From Roseiarcus sp963832305 (lineage in GTDB: Bacteria > Pseudomonadota > Alphaproteobacteria > Rhizobiales > Beijerinckiaceae): 64,000 nt of DNA. Shown here in pieces: positions 8,791 to 17,104 of the stretch; within the stretch, counting starts at the first letter, position 1; each line of letters starts with the position of its first letter. The stretch covers positions 96,605 through 160,604 of the forward strand of contig CAWHTU010000003.1 in the NCBI GenBank assembly GCA_963832305.1, given 5' to 3'. The notes beneath the pieces are model-generated. The model did no database searches and had not been told where the DNA came from. It saw only the letters and a list, made by a program, of their open reading frames with translations. The position numbers and the translations under genes were made by a program.

Positions 8791-9758
8791 GCGACGAGGT
8801 CCTGGCCCCGTTTCAAAGAGGCAAGCGCGTCCGCGGTTTCAAGCACGACCCGAGCCAGTTCCTCGCGCTCCGCGATATTCGTCATGAGCGTGCGGGCAAG
8901 CGTCACTTTGGACGCCACTTGAGCTGCCTCCTCCGCGTCTCCAATGTCCATCACGTATCCATCGAGCAGATCGCCATAGCGCTTCGCGACCGTCGCGGCG
9001 CTCGCTGTCAGTCCAAGCTCCCCCATCATTTTGGCCGTGGGACCCTTGATTGCGCGGCCGCCGATGATCGGGGAAACCGCGATGATTGGCGCCGCGCAAG
9101 CAGCAAGAGCCTCACGCATCCCCGACACGGCTAGGATCGGCTCGACACTGATGAAGGGGTTGGACGGGCAGATGACAACCGCACGCAGCCGTTCGTCGCG
9201 CAGAGCCGCCAGAATGTCAGGATGAGGGCGCGCACGCTCCGCGCCTTCGAAGGCGAGTTCCTGTACGACAGGACGGCACTGAAGACGCACGAAATAGTCC
9301 TGGAAATCGAGCCACCCCTCATCCGTTCTCAATCGGGTGCGCAATGGATCATCGGTCGCCGGCAGTATCCGGGGACCGACGCCGAGGCGGCGACAGAAAT
9401 CTGCGGTGATGGCGGAGAGAGGGTCCCCCCGGCGCAGCCGACGCGTTCGCTCGACATGAACCGCGAGGTCACGGTCGCCAAGCAGGAACCAATCCTCGCC
9501 GCCGAGCATTTTCAGCGTTTCCATGAACGCCCACGTTTCGTCTTGCCGACCCCAACCGAGCTTCGTGTTGTCGAGGCCAGCCAGCGTGTACATCAATGTG
9601 TCGGCGTCCGGAGAAATATGCAGGCCGAGATGCTCGAAATCATCGCCGACATTGGCGACGATGAGCAGATTTTCCGGAGCCACGATCCGGCTCAGCCCAA
9701 GCGCGAGCTTGGCGCCCCCGATCCCTCCGGATAGAGCAACCACCAGATCCCAGCTCAT
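8787..9758 (-). CDS. cofD: 2-phospho-L-lactate transferase CofD/FbiA
   Basis: It transfers the activated phospho-acid from the CofC product to FO, giving F420-0 or its dehydro form. The 323-residue protein has the N-terminal glycine-rich loop ALSGGIGGAKLALGL (about residues 8-22), followed by VANVGDDFEHLGLHISPD, the FO and metal site typical of the family, and CPSNPFISVEPIL near the middle. Both ends overlap their neighbours by ATGA (cofE upstream, cofC downstream), giving a tightly coupled operon. Confidence 0.95.
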   Translation of the reverse strand: MSWDLVVALSGGIGGAKLALGLSRIVAPENLLIVANVGDDFEHLGLHISPDADTLMYTLAGLDNTKLGWGRQDETWAFMETLKMLGGEDWFLLGDRDLAVHVERTRRLRRGDPLSAITADFCRRLGVGPRILPATDDPLRTRLRTDEGWLDFQDYFVRLQCRPVVQELAFEGAERARPHPDILAALRDERLRAVVICPSNPFISVEPILAVSGMREALAACAAPIIAVSPIIGGRAIKGPTAKMMGELGLTASAATVAKRYGDLLDGYVMDIGDAEEAAQVASKVTLARTLMTNIAEREELARVVLETADALASLKRGQDLVA

Positions 9759-10519
9759 CGAAACAGATCCTCATTTGCAGGACGGACCAGGGTGGCCGCC
9801 GTCGATTCTGGGGCGGACCAGTGCAGACCGCGGATCAGGACCACCGGCAGCGCCTCATCCGCCTGCCCCATCAAGAGCGAGGCGGCGGCCGCGGCCTCGT
9901 CCGCAAAACCGACGACGCTCACCTCCAACTTTCGGCCAAACAGGTCGGGCCGCCCGCGCAGATCGACTAAGGCGGGCAGACCGGCGACGCCGATGGCGAC
10001 GCCCACGGTTCCCTGGCGCCAGGGACGTCCGAAACTGTCGTTTATGATCACGGCGACATCGACCCCGGTCGCGGCATTAAGTCCGCGCCGTAGCGCCTCG
10101 GCGCTCCGATCCGGATTTTCCGGCAGCAGAAGGACATGAGCAGAGCCGTCCGCGGATCCCACGTTCGACTGGTCCACCCCAGCGTTCGCCATGATGAAAC
10201 CAAGCCTGTGTTCGACGATCAGAACGCCGCGGCGAGTTCGCACGACACGAACCGACTCCGACAGAATGACCTCCACAAGCCGCGGATCCTTGTCAATTTC
10301 CGCCGCAAGCGCCTGCGCCTTCGCGGAGGGTTCGACCATCGCGAGGTTGACGATGCGGCCCTCGGCCTTCGAGACGATCTTTTGCGCAATGACAAAGACA
10401 TCGCCGGCGCGCGGCGCAACACCGCTCCGCTCGAGGGCTAACGCAATGAGCTCGACCAGGTCGTCACCAGCCTTGATCAAAGGCAGACCTTGGAGACCGA
10501 CGACCTCGAGAGAGGTCAT
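9755..10519 (-). CDS. cofE: Coenzyme F420-0:L-glutamate ligase CofE (single-domain)
   Basis: It adds gamma-linked glutamates to F420-0 using GTP. The 254-residue protein carries the CofE landmarks VIAQKIVSKAEGR (near residue 43), GFIMANAGVDQSN (near 107) and INDSFGRPWRQGTVGVAIG (near 159). It ends at the CofE domain and lacks the FMN-dependent reductase domain that FbiB of actinobacteria carries at its C-terminus. That matters for the last reduction step if CofC uses phosphoenolpyruvate. It overlaps both neighbours by ATGA. Confidence 0.94.
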   Translation of the reverse strand: MTSLEVVGLQGLPLIKAGDDLVELIALALERSGVAPRAGDVFVIAQKIVSKAEGRIVNLAMVEPSAKAQALAAEIDKDPRLVEVILSESVRVVRTRRGVLIVEHRLGFIMANAGVDQSNVGSADGSAHVLLLPENPDRSAEALRRGLNAATGVDVAVIINDSFGRPWRQGTVGVAIGVAGLPALVDLRGRPDLFGRKLEVSVVGFADEAAAAASLLMGQADEALPVVLIRGLHWSAPESTAATLVRPANEDLFR

Positions 10520-11544
10520 GCGCTCTTGGGCGTTTCCGGCCCGCCGAAGCGGCGCCGCAGGGAAGGCAGAACATGTTCCGCATAGAGGCGGATGAATCGC
10601 TCCTGATCGGGACCCGGAGCATGAAAGACGAGATGATCGAAGCCGAGGTCGACGTAGTAGCCGATGCGTTCGACATGCTCGTCCGGATCGGTCGAGACGA
10701 TCCAGCGGCTCGCGGCGCGTTCGGCCGAGAGCCCGTCGGCAAGCCGCTCCATCTCTTCCGGACTGTGGACGGAAACCTTCTCCTCAGGCGTCAGGGCGAG
10801 GACCGCCCAGTGGCGAGTGTCCTCCAGCGCGCGTTTGCTGTCCGTGTCGAACGAGACCTTGACCTCCATCATCCTTGTATACTCACGCGTTCGCGAACCG
10901 GCCTCGGCCCGTCCCTCCAATACCTTCGGCAATATCGTTTCGGTGTAGAGCTCGCGGGCTTTGCCGCTGGTGCAGATCAGGCCGTCGCCCGCTCGTCCTG
11001 CGTATTTTGCAATCAGCGCGCCGGCCGCGGCGATATATATCGGTACCGGCGTTGCCGGCCGATCATAGATGGTGGCGTCCCGAGTGCGATAATACTGGCC
11101 TTCGAACGTTACCCGCTCTTCAGTCCAGAGCCGACGGATCAAGATGACGGCCTCACGCAGACGGGCGAACCGCTCCTTGAAATCGGGCCATGTGATGCCC
11201 GTTGACGGAACCTCGTTCAGCGATTCCCCGGTGCCTACGCCGAGCACAACCCGATCGGGAAACATGACGGCCAGAGTGGCGAAAGCTTGCGCCACGACAG
11301 CGGGGTGATAGCGAAAGGTCGGCGTCATCACGCTCGTGCCGATTGTGATGCGCGACGTCACGGCTCCGAGCGCGCCGAGCCACGCGAGCGAGAAGGGAGC
11401 GTGGCCGCCATGGTGTTTCCATGGCTGGAAATGGTCGCTGATGAAGACCGAATCGAAACCCGACTGCTCCGCAAGACGCGAAAACCGGAGCAGTTCTGTC
11501 GGCTCGAATTGCTCCGCCGATGCCTTATAGCCAAGCTTGAGCAC
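10516..11544 (-). CDS. fgd: F420-dependent glucose-6-phosphate dehydrogenase-like LLM oxidoreductase
   Basis: A 342-residue luciferase-fold enzyme closely resembling mycobacterial Fgd. The signature SDHFQPWKHHGGHAPFS gives Asp37, His38 and Trp42, equivalent to the active-site Asp/His/Trp of Fgd1, and GTGESLNEVPSTG near residue 105 supplies the catalytic Glu. The GTG at 11544 was chosen because AGGTGGAGAG precedes it and the protein then begins LKLGYKASAEQF as in Fgd; an upstream ATG at 11640 adds unrelated residues. Its stop overlaps cofE by ATGA. Related enzymes act on other substrates, so sugar-phosphate specificity is inference. Confidence 0.85.
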   Translation of the reverse strand: MLKLGYKASAEQFEPTELLRFSRLAEQSGFDSVFISDHFQPWKHHGGHAPFSLAWLGALGAVTSRITIGTSVMTPTFRYHPAVVAQAFATLAVMFPDRVVLGVGTGESLNEVPSTGITWPDFKERFARLREAVILIRRLWTEERVTFEGQYYRTRDATIYDRPATPVPIYIAAAGALIAKYAGRAGDGLICTSGKARELYTETILPKVLEGRAEAGSRTREYTRMMEVKVSFDTDSKRALEDTRHWAVLALTPEEKVSVHSPEEMERLADGLSAERAASRWIVSTDPDEHVERIGYYVDLGFDHLVFHAPGPDQERFIRLYAEHVLPSLRRRFGGPETPKSA

Positions 11545-11723
11545 GGTACGCTCTCCACCTGATGAGGCCGCCGGGGTCAGGGAATAGAATAGCGCAGACA
11601 GGTTTATTAGGGTCGCGGTTCGCTCTTGAACGAAACGCAACCATCACCGCGGCCTAGCGGCCTCGCGGGCCATCTGCGCGCCTGACCGAAACTGCGCCCG
11701 GTCGTTGGGCTTCTGCACGTGGT

Positions 11724-12122
11724 TCAGCCTTGGGCCTGCACGGCAGTCGGCTCAATTTCAAACGTAACCCTGACCTGGCCTGGCTGGGCCCAGGGATACT
11801 TTTCCTTCCCGAGGTATTTCTTGGCGAGGGAATCGATGTGCGCCGACGCGCCCTCCTCGGCCACATGCGCAACTCGGCCGCGGATCTGGATGTAACGATA
11901 CGGATTCTCGGGATCAAGAATCGAAAGCGCCACGGGCGCGCCTTCCTGCATGTTGCGTACCTTCACCCGCCCCTTCGCGGAGTTTACCCGGATCTTGCCA
12001 TCCGCGTAGTCGAACCACACGGGCGTTACTTGCGGCGTTCCGTTCGGCATGATCGTCGCCAAATGGGCAAACGCTTTTTTCTGCTCCACTAAATCCAGAT
12101 ACTCAGCGGGTATCGCTGCCAT
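11724..12122 (-). CDS. PPOX class (split beta-barrel) F420-dependent oxidoreductase
   Basis: A 132-residue split beta-barrel protein. The N-terminal half has AHLATIMPNGTPQVTPVWFD, then GKIRVNSAKGRVKVRNM and a PYRYIQIRGRV strand, the layout of TIGR03618-like F420-binding reductases of the pyridoxamine-oxidase fold. It lies 179 bases upstream of fgd on the same strand, so it is in the F420 island but probably has its own transcription start. The substrate is unknown. Without the surrounding F420 genes an FMN cofactor would be an alternative. Confidence 0.82.
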   Translation of the reverse strand: MAAIPAEYLDLVEQKKAFAHLATIMPNGTPQVTPVWFDYADGKIRVNSAKGRVKVRNMQEGAPVALSILDPENPYRYIQIRGRVAHVAEEGASAHIDSLAKKYLGKEKYPWAQPGQVRVTFEIEPTAVQAQG

Positions 12123-12364
12123 AACTATCTCCTCGATTGGCGTGGGTTTCTCGCGCCGCGTTTTGCTGGAGCGCTGGTTCGGCGTTGGTGATCAACCTAA
12201 TCGTCGCAACCTGACATGGCAACGAGACGAGATCACGCCGTTGCGGGCTAAAGGCTTCGACCGTCGGCCAGGGCTCTCGCTCGCCACGGCCTTCCCGTCG
12301 AGGTCATCATTGGCCAGCTTTGCGCCAACCGCTATAGTCGCTGCAACTCTGAAGGAGGCCCGTG

Positions 12365-12826
12365 ATGGCTGAAGCGAAACTCGCTCCGAACCTGCCGGAC
12401 TGGATGGTTAAGCATGCCAACCGCTATATCGCCAGCGGCGGAACCGAGGGACACTCGTACAAGATCAATGTGCCGGGGCGGGGCGAGATCACGGCGCCGG
12501 CGCTGCTGCTGACGACCACCGGCCGCAAGTCCGGCGATAAGTTCATCTTCCCGCTGTTCTACGGAACGGACGCCGACCGCTACTTCGTAGTCGCCTCGAA
12601 GGGCGGCGCGCCCGAACACCCAGGATGGTACCGCAATCTTCTCGCCAACCCGGATGTCGAAGTCCAAGTCGGGACGGAGAAGCTGAGGGCGCGGGCGACG
12701 ACGGCCACGGGTGACGAGCGTGAGCGTCTTTGGAAAAAGGCGCTCGAATTTTGGCCCCCCTACGCCGACTACGCGCTCAAGGCCGACCGCGAGATACCCG
12801 TGGTCGTGCTCGACCCCATCCATTGA
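12365..12826 (+). CDS. Ddn-like nitroreductase/quinone reductase family protein (F420H2-dependent)
   Basis: A 153-residue protein with the deazaflavin-dependent nitroreductase pattern: LLLTTTGRKSGDKFIFPL near residue 49, then a FVVASKGGAPEHPGWYRNL segment and VEVQVGTEKLRARA. The N-terminus (NLPDWMVKHANRYIASGG) is longer than bare Ddn cores. The ATG at 12365 is preferred over the adjacent GTG because AAGGAGG at 12352-12358 is ideally spaced. It points away from the PPOX gene across about 240 bases. In actinobacteria these enzymes reduce quinones and nitro compounds with F420H2; the substrate here is unknown. Confidence 0.87.
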   Translation: MAEAKLAPNLPDWMVKHANRYIASGGTEGHSYKINVPGRGEITAPALLLTTTGRKSGDKFIFPLFYGTDADRYFVVASKGGAPEHPGWYRNLLANPDVEVQVGTEKLRARATTATGDERERLWKKALEFWPPYADYALKADREIPVVVLDPIH

Positions 12827-13038
12827 GAAGCCTTGATGTTCGGCAGCTAGACCGGGAAGGAGTGGATGCTTTCGTCAATTTTCACGCACTCGAAAGCGCC
12901 GAACCGATGACGACGGAGGTCGGTCCCGCCTGAGCGGCGCCCCTCGGTTGGCCCGGCAATCTTTACCCAGCGCCTATGGTGTCGAACGCGCACAACGGCC
13001 AGTGATCGAGACGGCGTGCGACTCGTCGCGCGCTCTCC

Positions 13039-13368
13039 TCAGTCGTGATGAAACACTTCTTCCGCCATCGCCCACCACTCGCCCGTCTTGCGCGTCGCGA
13101 GCGGCGCCTGCATCGGATTGTGGATCGCCCACCAATCCTGGGTGCGCGCGTCGGCCGCCATCTTTTTTGCGTCGGCAGGCCAGTCTTCTCCGTGATATTC
13201 CCAGTAGGCAAACAAGAGATTTTCCGGCTCGCGCAGGAAGATCGAATAGTTTCGGATGTTGCACCCGGAGATCCTGGCCAGAACTTCAGGCCAGACGGCG
13301 GCGTGCGTTCGCTTGTATTCGGCGATCTGGTCCGGTTTGATTCCGATCACCATGCCCATGCGCTTCAT
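13039..13368 (-). CDS. rhaM: L-rhamnose mutarotase family protein
   Basis: A 109-residue dimeric ferredoxin-like protein that interconverts sugar anomers. It begins MKRMGMVIGIKPDQIAEYKR and has the Trp-rich C-terminal part (DWWAIHNPMQAPL, GEWWAMAEEVFHHD) of RhaM. Its ATG overlaps the stop of a dehydratase remnant (13365-13368), the mark of a former sugar-catabolic operon. Relatives accept rhamnose or fucose, so the sugar is not certain. Confidence 0.82.
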   Translation of the reverse strand: MKRMGMVIGIKPDQIAEYKRTHAAVWPEVLARISGCNIRNYSIFLREPENLLFAYWEYHGEDWPADAKKMAADARTQDWWAIHNPMQAPLATRKTGEWWAMAEEVFHHD

Positions 13369-13550
13369 GATTGTGCTCCCCTTCCGAATGCGAGGCTGAA
13401 CGCAGGAAGGCTTTTGGCCTTCACGGCGTCAAGGTCCCATTCGACGTCAATGCCCGGCTTCATTGGCGCGAGCGCCATGCCGTTCTCGATCCGCAACGCT
13501 GAGGTCGTCAGGTTGTCGAGCTGAGGAATATGCTCGACGTATATCACCGT
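13365..13550 (-). pseudogene. Enolase-superfamily sugar-acid dehydratase, C-terminal remnant
   Basis: Only the last about 60 residues are recognisable: VIYVEHIPQLDNLTTSALRI then ENGMALAPMKPGIDVEWDLD. This matches the end of mandelate racemase/muconate-lactonizing superfamily dehydratases. Upstream the frame continues as unrelated sequence, so most of the gene is gone. It ends four bases inside the rhaM gene. Together they suggest a lost rhamnonate- or fuconate-type pathway. Confidence 0.6.
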
Positions 13551-13710
13551 TACGATCGGAGTCTCCTGCGACGAGAAGCTTTGGATCGCGTCGGTGACCT
13601 TGGGCTCCGCTCGATCCGCGCCATGCCTACCTTTCCTCGCCGTTGATCGCTCGCCCCTGGTCGACGTCCCTGGCACACACAAGCAATGACTTGTCGTAAG
13701 ACCGCGGGAG

Positions 13711-15021
13711 TCAGGCTGCCCTGTAGGAATTCTCGATCGCATCGCCAAGGATCGACAGGCCGAGGTCGATTTCGCCGTCGCTGACCGTCAATGGCGGCGC
13801 GATGCGGAAAACGCCGCCCATGCCCGGCAACTGCACCACGTTCATGCTGAGGCCGAGCTTCATGCATTCGCGGGTGATGCGGACGCCGAATTCGCCATCG
13901 GCAGCCCGGCTCGGACGGTCTTTCACGATCTCCATGCCGAGCAAAAGCCCGCGCCCGCGCACATCGCCGATGCACTCATAGCGCTGCTGCAACGCGCAAA
14001 GGCCATCGGAAAGGCGTTTGCCGGCGCTACGCGCGCGTTCGACGAGATGATCGCGCTCGACCACCTCAAGCACCTTCAGGCCGACTGCGGCTGGCAGGGG
14101 GTCGGACACATGCGTCGTATAGAACAGATAGCCGAGCGTGTGCGCCTTCTCTTCAATCGCAGCCGATGTGACGACTGCCGACAAAGGCAGGCCGGCGCCG
14201 AGCGTTTTCGAAAGCGTGAGGATGTCAGGGGTCACGCCGTCGCGCTCGAAGGCGAACATCGTGCCAGTTCGGCCGACGCCGGTCTGCGCTTCGTCAAGGA
14301 TCAGGAGCATGCCGCGCTCCTCGCACTTTTGCTTCAGGGCGGCGAGATAGCCAAGCGGCAGATCGATGACGCCGCCGGAGCTCAAGATCGGCTCGGCTAT
14401 GAAGGCGGCAAGGCTGCCGCTGGACTGGCGGTCGATCAGATCGAAGGCGTAGTCGAGCTCGCCCTTCCAGTCGTACTCGCCCTTTCTCTCGAACCGCGGA
14501 CGGAAGGGAAACGGCGCCGGTATCGCGTACGAGCCCACGGCCGCCGGACCGGCGCCACGGCGGCCGGCGCTGTAAGTCGCCGAGGCGGCGGCCCCCGTCA
14601 TGCCATGCCAAGACTGCGCGAAACCGACAACTTCATATTTGCCGGTGACAAGCTTCGCCATGCGGATCGCAGCTTCATTCGATTCGGCGCCGGTCGAAAG
14701 CAGCAACACGCGGTCGAGACCTTCCGGCGTCTTTTCGGCAAGCGCGGTCGCGAGGTCGACGACGGGTCGCGAAATCATGCCGCTGAAGAGATGGTCAAGC
14801 CGATTGATGGACTTCGTCACGACCTCGACGATCTCGGGGTGCGAATGGCCGAGGATGGCGCTCATCTGGCCCGAGGTGAAGTCGAGGATCGCGCGATCGT
14901 CGGCGTCATATACAAAGCTGCCGGCTGCGCGTTCGATGATCAGCGGCTCGAAGCTGCCGCCATAGCGGATCAGATGATTGCGCGCGTTCCGCCAGAATTG
15001 AGGCTCATCGTTTTTGGACAT
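13711..15021 (-). CDS. dgdA: 2,2-dialkylglycine decarboxylase (PLP-dependent class III aminotransferase)
   Basis: It decarboxylates dialkylglycines such as 2-aminoisobutyrate and transfers the amino group to pyruvate. The 436-residue protein begins MSKNDEPQFWRNARNHLIRY and carries LDHLFSGMISRPVVDLAT, LLSTGAESNEAAIRMAKLV and the PLP-lysine segment LTLSKTLGAGLPLSA, all very close to the characterised Burkholderia enzyme as I remember it. The ATG at 15021 is chosen over an in-frame ATG at 15093 because family homology starts there. No dgdR-like regulator lies beside it, so its control is unclear. Confidence 0.92.
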   Translation of the reverse strand: MSKNDEPQFWRNARNHLIRYGGSFEPLIIERAAGSFVYDADDRAILDFTSGQMSAILGHSHPEIVEVVTKSINRLDHLFSGMISRPVVDLATALAEKTPEGLDRVLLLSTGAESNEAAIRMAKLVTGKYEVVGFAQSWHGMTGAAASATYSAGRRGAGPAAVGSYAIPAPFPFRPRFERKGEYDWKGELDYAFDLIDRQSSGSLAAFIAEPILSSGGVIDLPLGYLAALKQKCEERGMLLILDEAQTGVGRTGTMFAFERDGVTPDILTLSKTLGAGLPLSAVVTSAAIEEKAHTLGYLFYTTHVSDPLPAAVGLKVLEVVERDHLVERARSAGKRLSDGLCALQQRYECIGDVRGRGLLLGMEIVKDRPSRAADGEFGVRITRECMKLGLSMNVVQLPGMGGVFRIAPPLTVSDGEIDLGLSILGDAIENSYRAA

Positions 15022-15146
15022 GCGGCCGCGCTCCGGGACTTCGGTAGGAATCTCCCCGACAGGGTTGTCAGGTTCGCGAGTTTCGCTTGTCAACAGGAAC
15101 CGCGCCAGAAAGGCGACGGGGGCCGGCGGTCCGATGCTGTTGGCCG

Positions 15147-16890
15147 CTACTCCTCGAACCGCTCGCTCGTCCCGATCGACTTCGGCGGCGCGATCGAAGG
15201 GTCGGGCTTCTGCGCATCGAGGCCTCCGTCGCGGAAGCGGTTGACGATCGGATAGCGCCGGTCGCGGCCGAAGTTCTTCGGGCCCACCTTCACCCCCGGC
15301 GCCGACTGGCGGCGCTTGTATTCGGCGAGATAAAGCAGGCGCTCGACTTTGCGCACCGTCTCCGGATCGTAGCCCTGGGCGACGATGTCGGCGATCCGCA
15401 TCTCCTTCTCCACGAGCCCGTGCAGGATCCCGTCGAGCACCGGATAGGGCGGCAGCGAATCCTCGTCCTTCTGGTTCTCGCGCAGTTCGGCGCTTGGCGG
15501 CTTGACGATGATGTTCTGCGGGATCACCTCGCCGTCCGGCCCGAGCGCGCCTTCCGGCTTCCAGCGGTTGCGTAAGGTCGAGAGGCGAAAGACCTCCATC
15601 TTGTAGAGGTCCTTGATCGGATTGAAGCCGCCGTTCATGTCGCCGTACAGCGTCGCGTAGCCGACCGACATCTCCGACTTGTTTCCGGTCGTCACGACCA
15701 TCGCGCCGGTCTTATTCGAGATCGCCATCAGGATCAGCCCGCGCACCCGGCTCTGGACGTTCTCTTCGGTGATGTCGCGCTTCTTGCCGGCGAACATCCG
15801 CGCAAGCGCCCGCTCGACGCCCTCGACCGGTTCGGCGATCGGCACGATGTCGTAGCGGATTCCAAGCGCTTTTGCGCAGCCTGCGGCGTCGGCGAGTGAT
15901 TCGTTCGAGGTGAAGCGATAGGGCAGCATCACCGCCTGCACCCGCTCCGCGCCCAGCGCGTCGACCGCCATTGCGGCGCAGAGCGCCGAATCGACGCCGC
16001 CCGACAAGCCCAGCACGACTCCGGGAAAGCGGTTGTTGTCGACGTAGTCGCGCAAGCCCATGACGCAGGCCGCATAGTCGGCCTCGTCGCCCTCCTCGAC
16101 CACCGCGCGCGGACCCTCGACGCAACGCCAGCTTTTGCCGCTCCGTTCCCAAACCGTTTTCGCGACCATAGGACGGAAGGCCGGCAATTGGGCGCCGAGG
16201 CTGCGGTCGGCGTTGAGCGCGAAACTCCCGCCGTCGAACACGAGCTCGTCCTGGCCGCCGACCATGTTGAGATAGATGAGCGGCAAGCCGCTCTCGACCA
16301 CGCGCGAAACGGCGACATTCTGGCGAATGGCGAGCTTGTCTCGCTCATACGGCGAGGCGTTGGCGACGAGAAGAATTTCGCCGCCCGTCTCGAGGATGCA
16401 TTCGACCGGGTCGGGACCCCAGATGTCCTCGCAGATCGGGACGCCGACGCGCACGCCGCGAAACACGATCGGTCCCGGCGACGGGCCCGGCGCGAACACC
16501 CGCTTCTCGTCGAAGACGCCGTAATTGGGCAGATCGACCTTGAACCTGACCGCCTCGATCCGCCCGTGGTCGAGCAGCGCCATGGCGTTATGGAGCTTGC
16601 CGTCCTCGACCCAGGGCAGGCCGACCAGCGACAGCCGGGCCGCCGTCGGCGGTCAAGCGCGCGAGCTCGTCGCAGGCGGCCCGGCACGCCTCCTGGAACG
16701 CGGGCTTGAGCACCAGGTCCTCGGGCGGATAGCCGGAAAGATAGAGTTCCGGCGCCATCACGATGTCGGCCCCGAACGCCGCCGCCTCCGTGCGCGCCTT
16801 CCGCAATCGGTCGCGGTTCCCCGCGATGTCGCCGACGATCGCGGGGATCTGGGCAAGCGCAATGACGAGCCGGTCGGGAGGGGAGGGCAT
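15147..16890 (-). CDS. nadE: Glutamine-dependent NAD(+) synthetase, frameshifted
   Basis: It converts nicotinate adenine dinucleotide to NAD using glutamine. The N-terminal nitrilase domain has Glu48 (APELYLSGYPPEDL), the lysine segment FKVDLPNYGVFDEKRVF and the nucleophile Cys in VGVPICEDIWG. The C-terminal synthetase has the PP-loop LGLSGGVDSALCAA. The frame changes at 16627-16630, where one extra base separates GGPAV from LVGLPWVEDGKLHNAMALLD. Without it the protein is 580 residues, normal for the family. NAD synthetase is usually essential, so a base error in the sequence is the likeliest cause. Confidence 0.9.
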
Positions 16891-16940
16891 GCGCCGAGAC
16901 TTAGCGCATGACGCAATCCGTTGGAACCAGATCCATCATT

Positions 16941-17021
16941 GCGAGCGACGCGAAGCGATCCATGGATGATCGTTGGGCGCCATGAACTCCCCCTGGATCG
17001 CCGCGTCGCTTCGCTCCTCGC
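16941..17021. repeat. REP-like palindromic intergenic element
   Basis: Between nadE and the phosphoesterase gene, the arm GCGAGCGACGCGAAGCGATC at 16941-16960 faces an inverted relative at 16993-17021, which reads GCGAGGAGCGAAGCGACGCGG from the other strand. The arms are imperfectly complementary around a short spacer. Read through on the minus strand it gives RREERSDAAIQ, the wording often seen in spurious frames from the short palindromic repeats of Rhizobiales. It is probably one copy of a genome-wide family. Confidence 0.6.
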
Positions 17022-17104
17022 GACGACGATTTCCACGGAAGCGCAACTTGCTCTCGTGTTTGGGCCAGCAACAAGCGGCCGCTTTCTTGTGCCGGCGCCC
17101 GGGG

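Noticed and set aside
14047..15255. Long plus-strand open frame opposite dgdA
   Set aside because: The minus strand carries an unmistakable dialkylglycine decarboxylase. The opposite frame is Arg/Ala/Asp-rich and has no family text.
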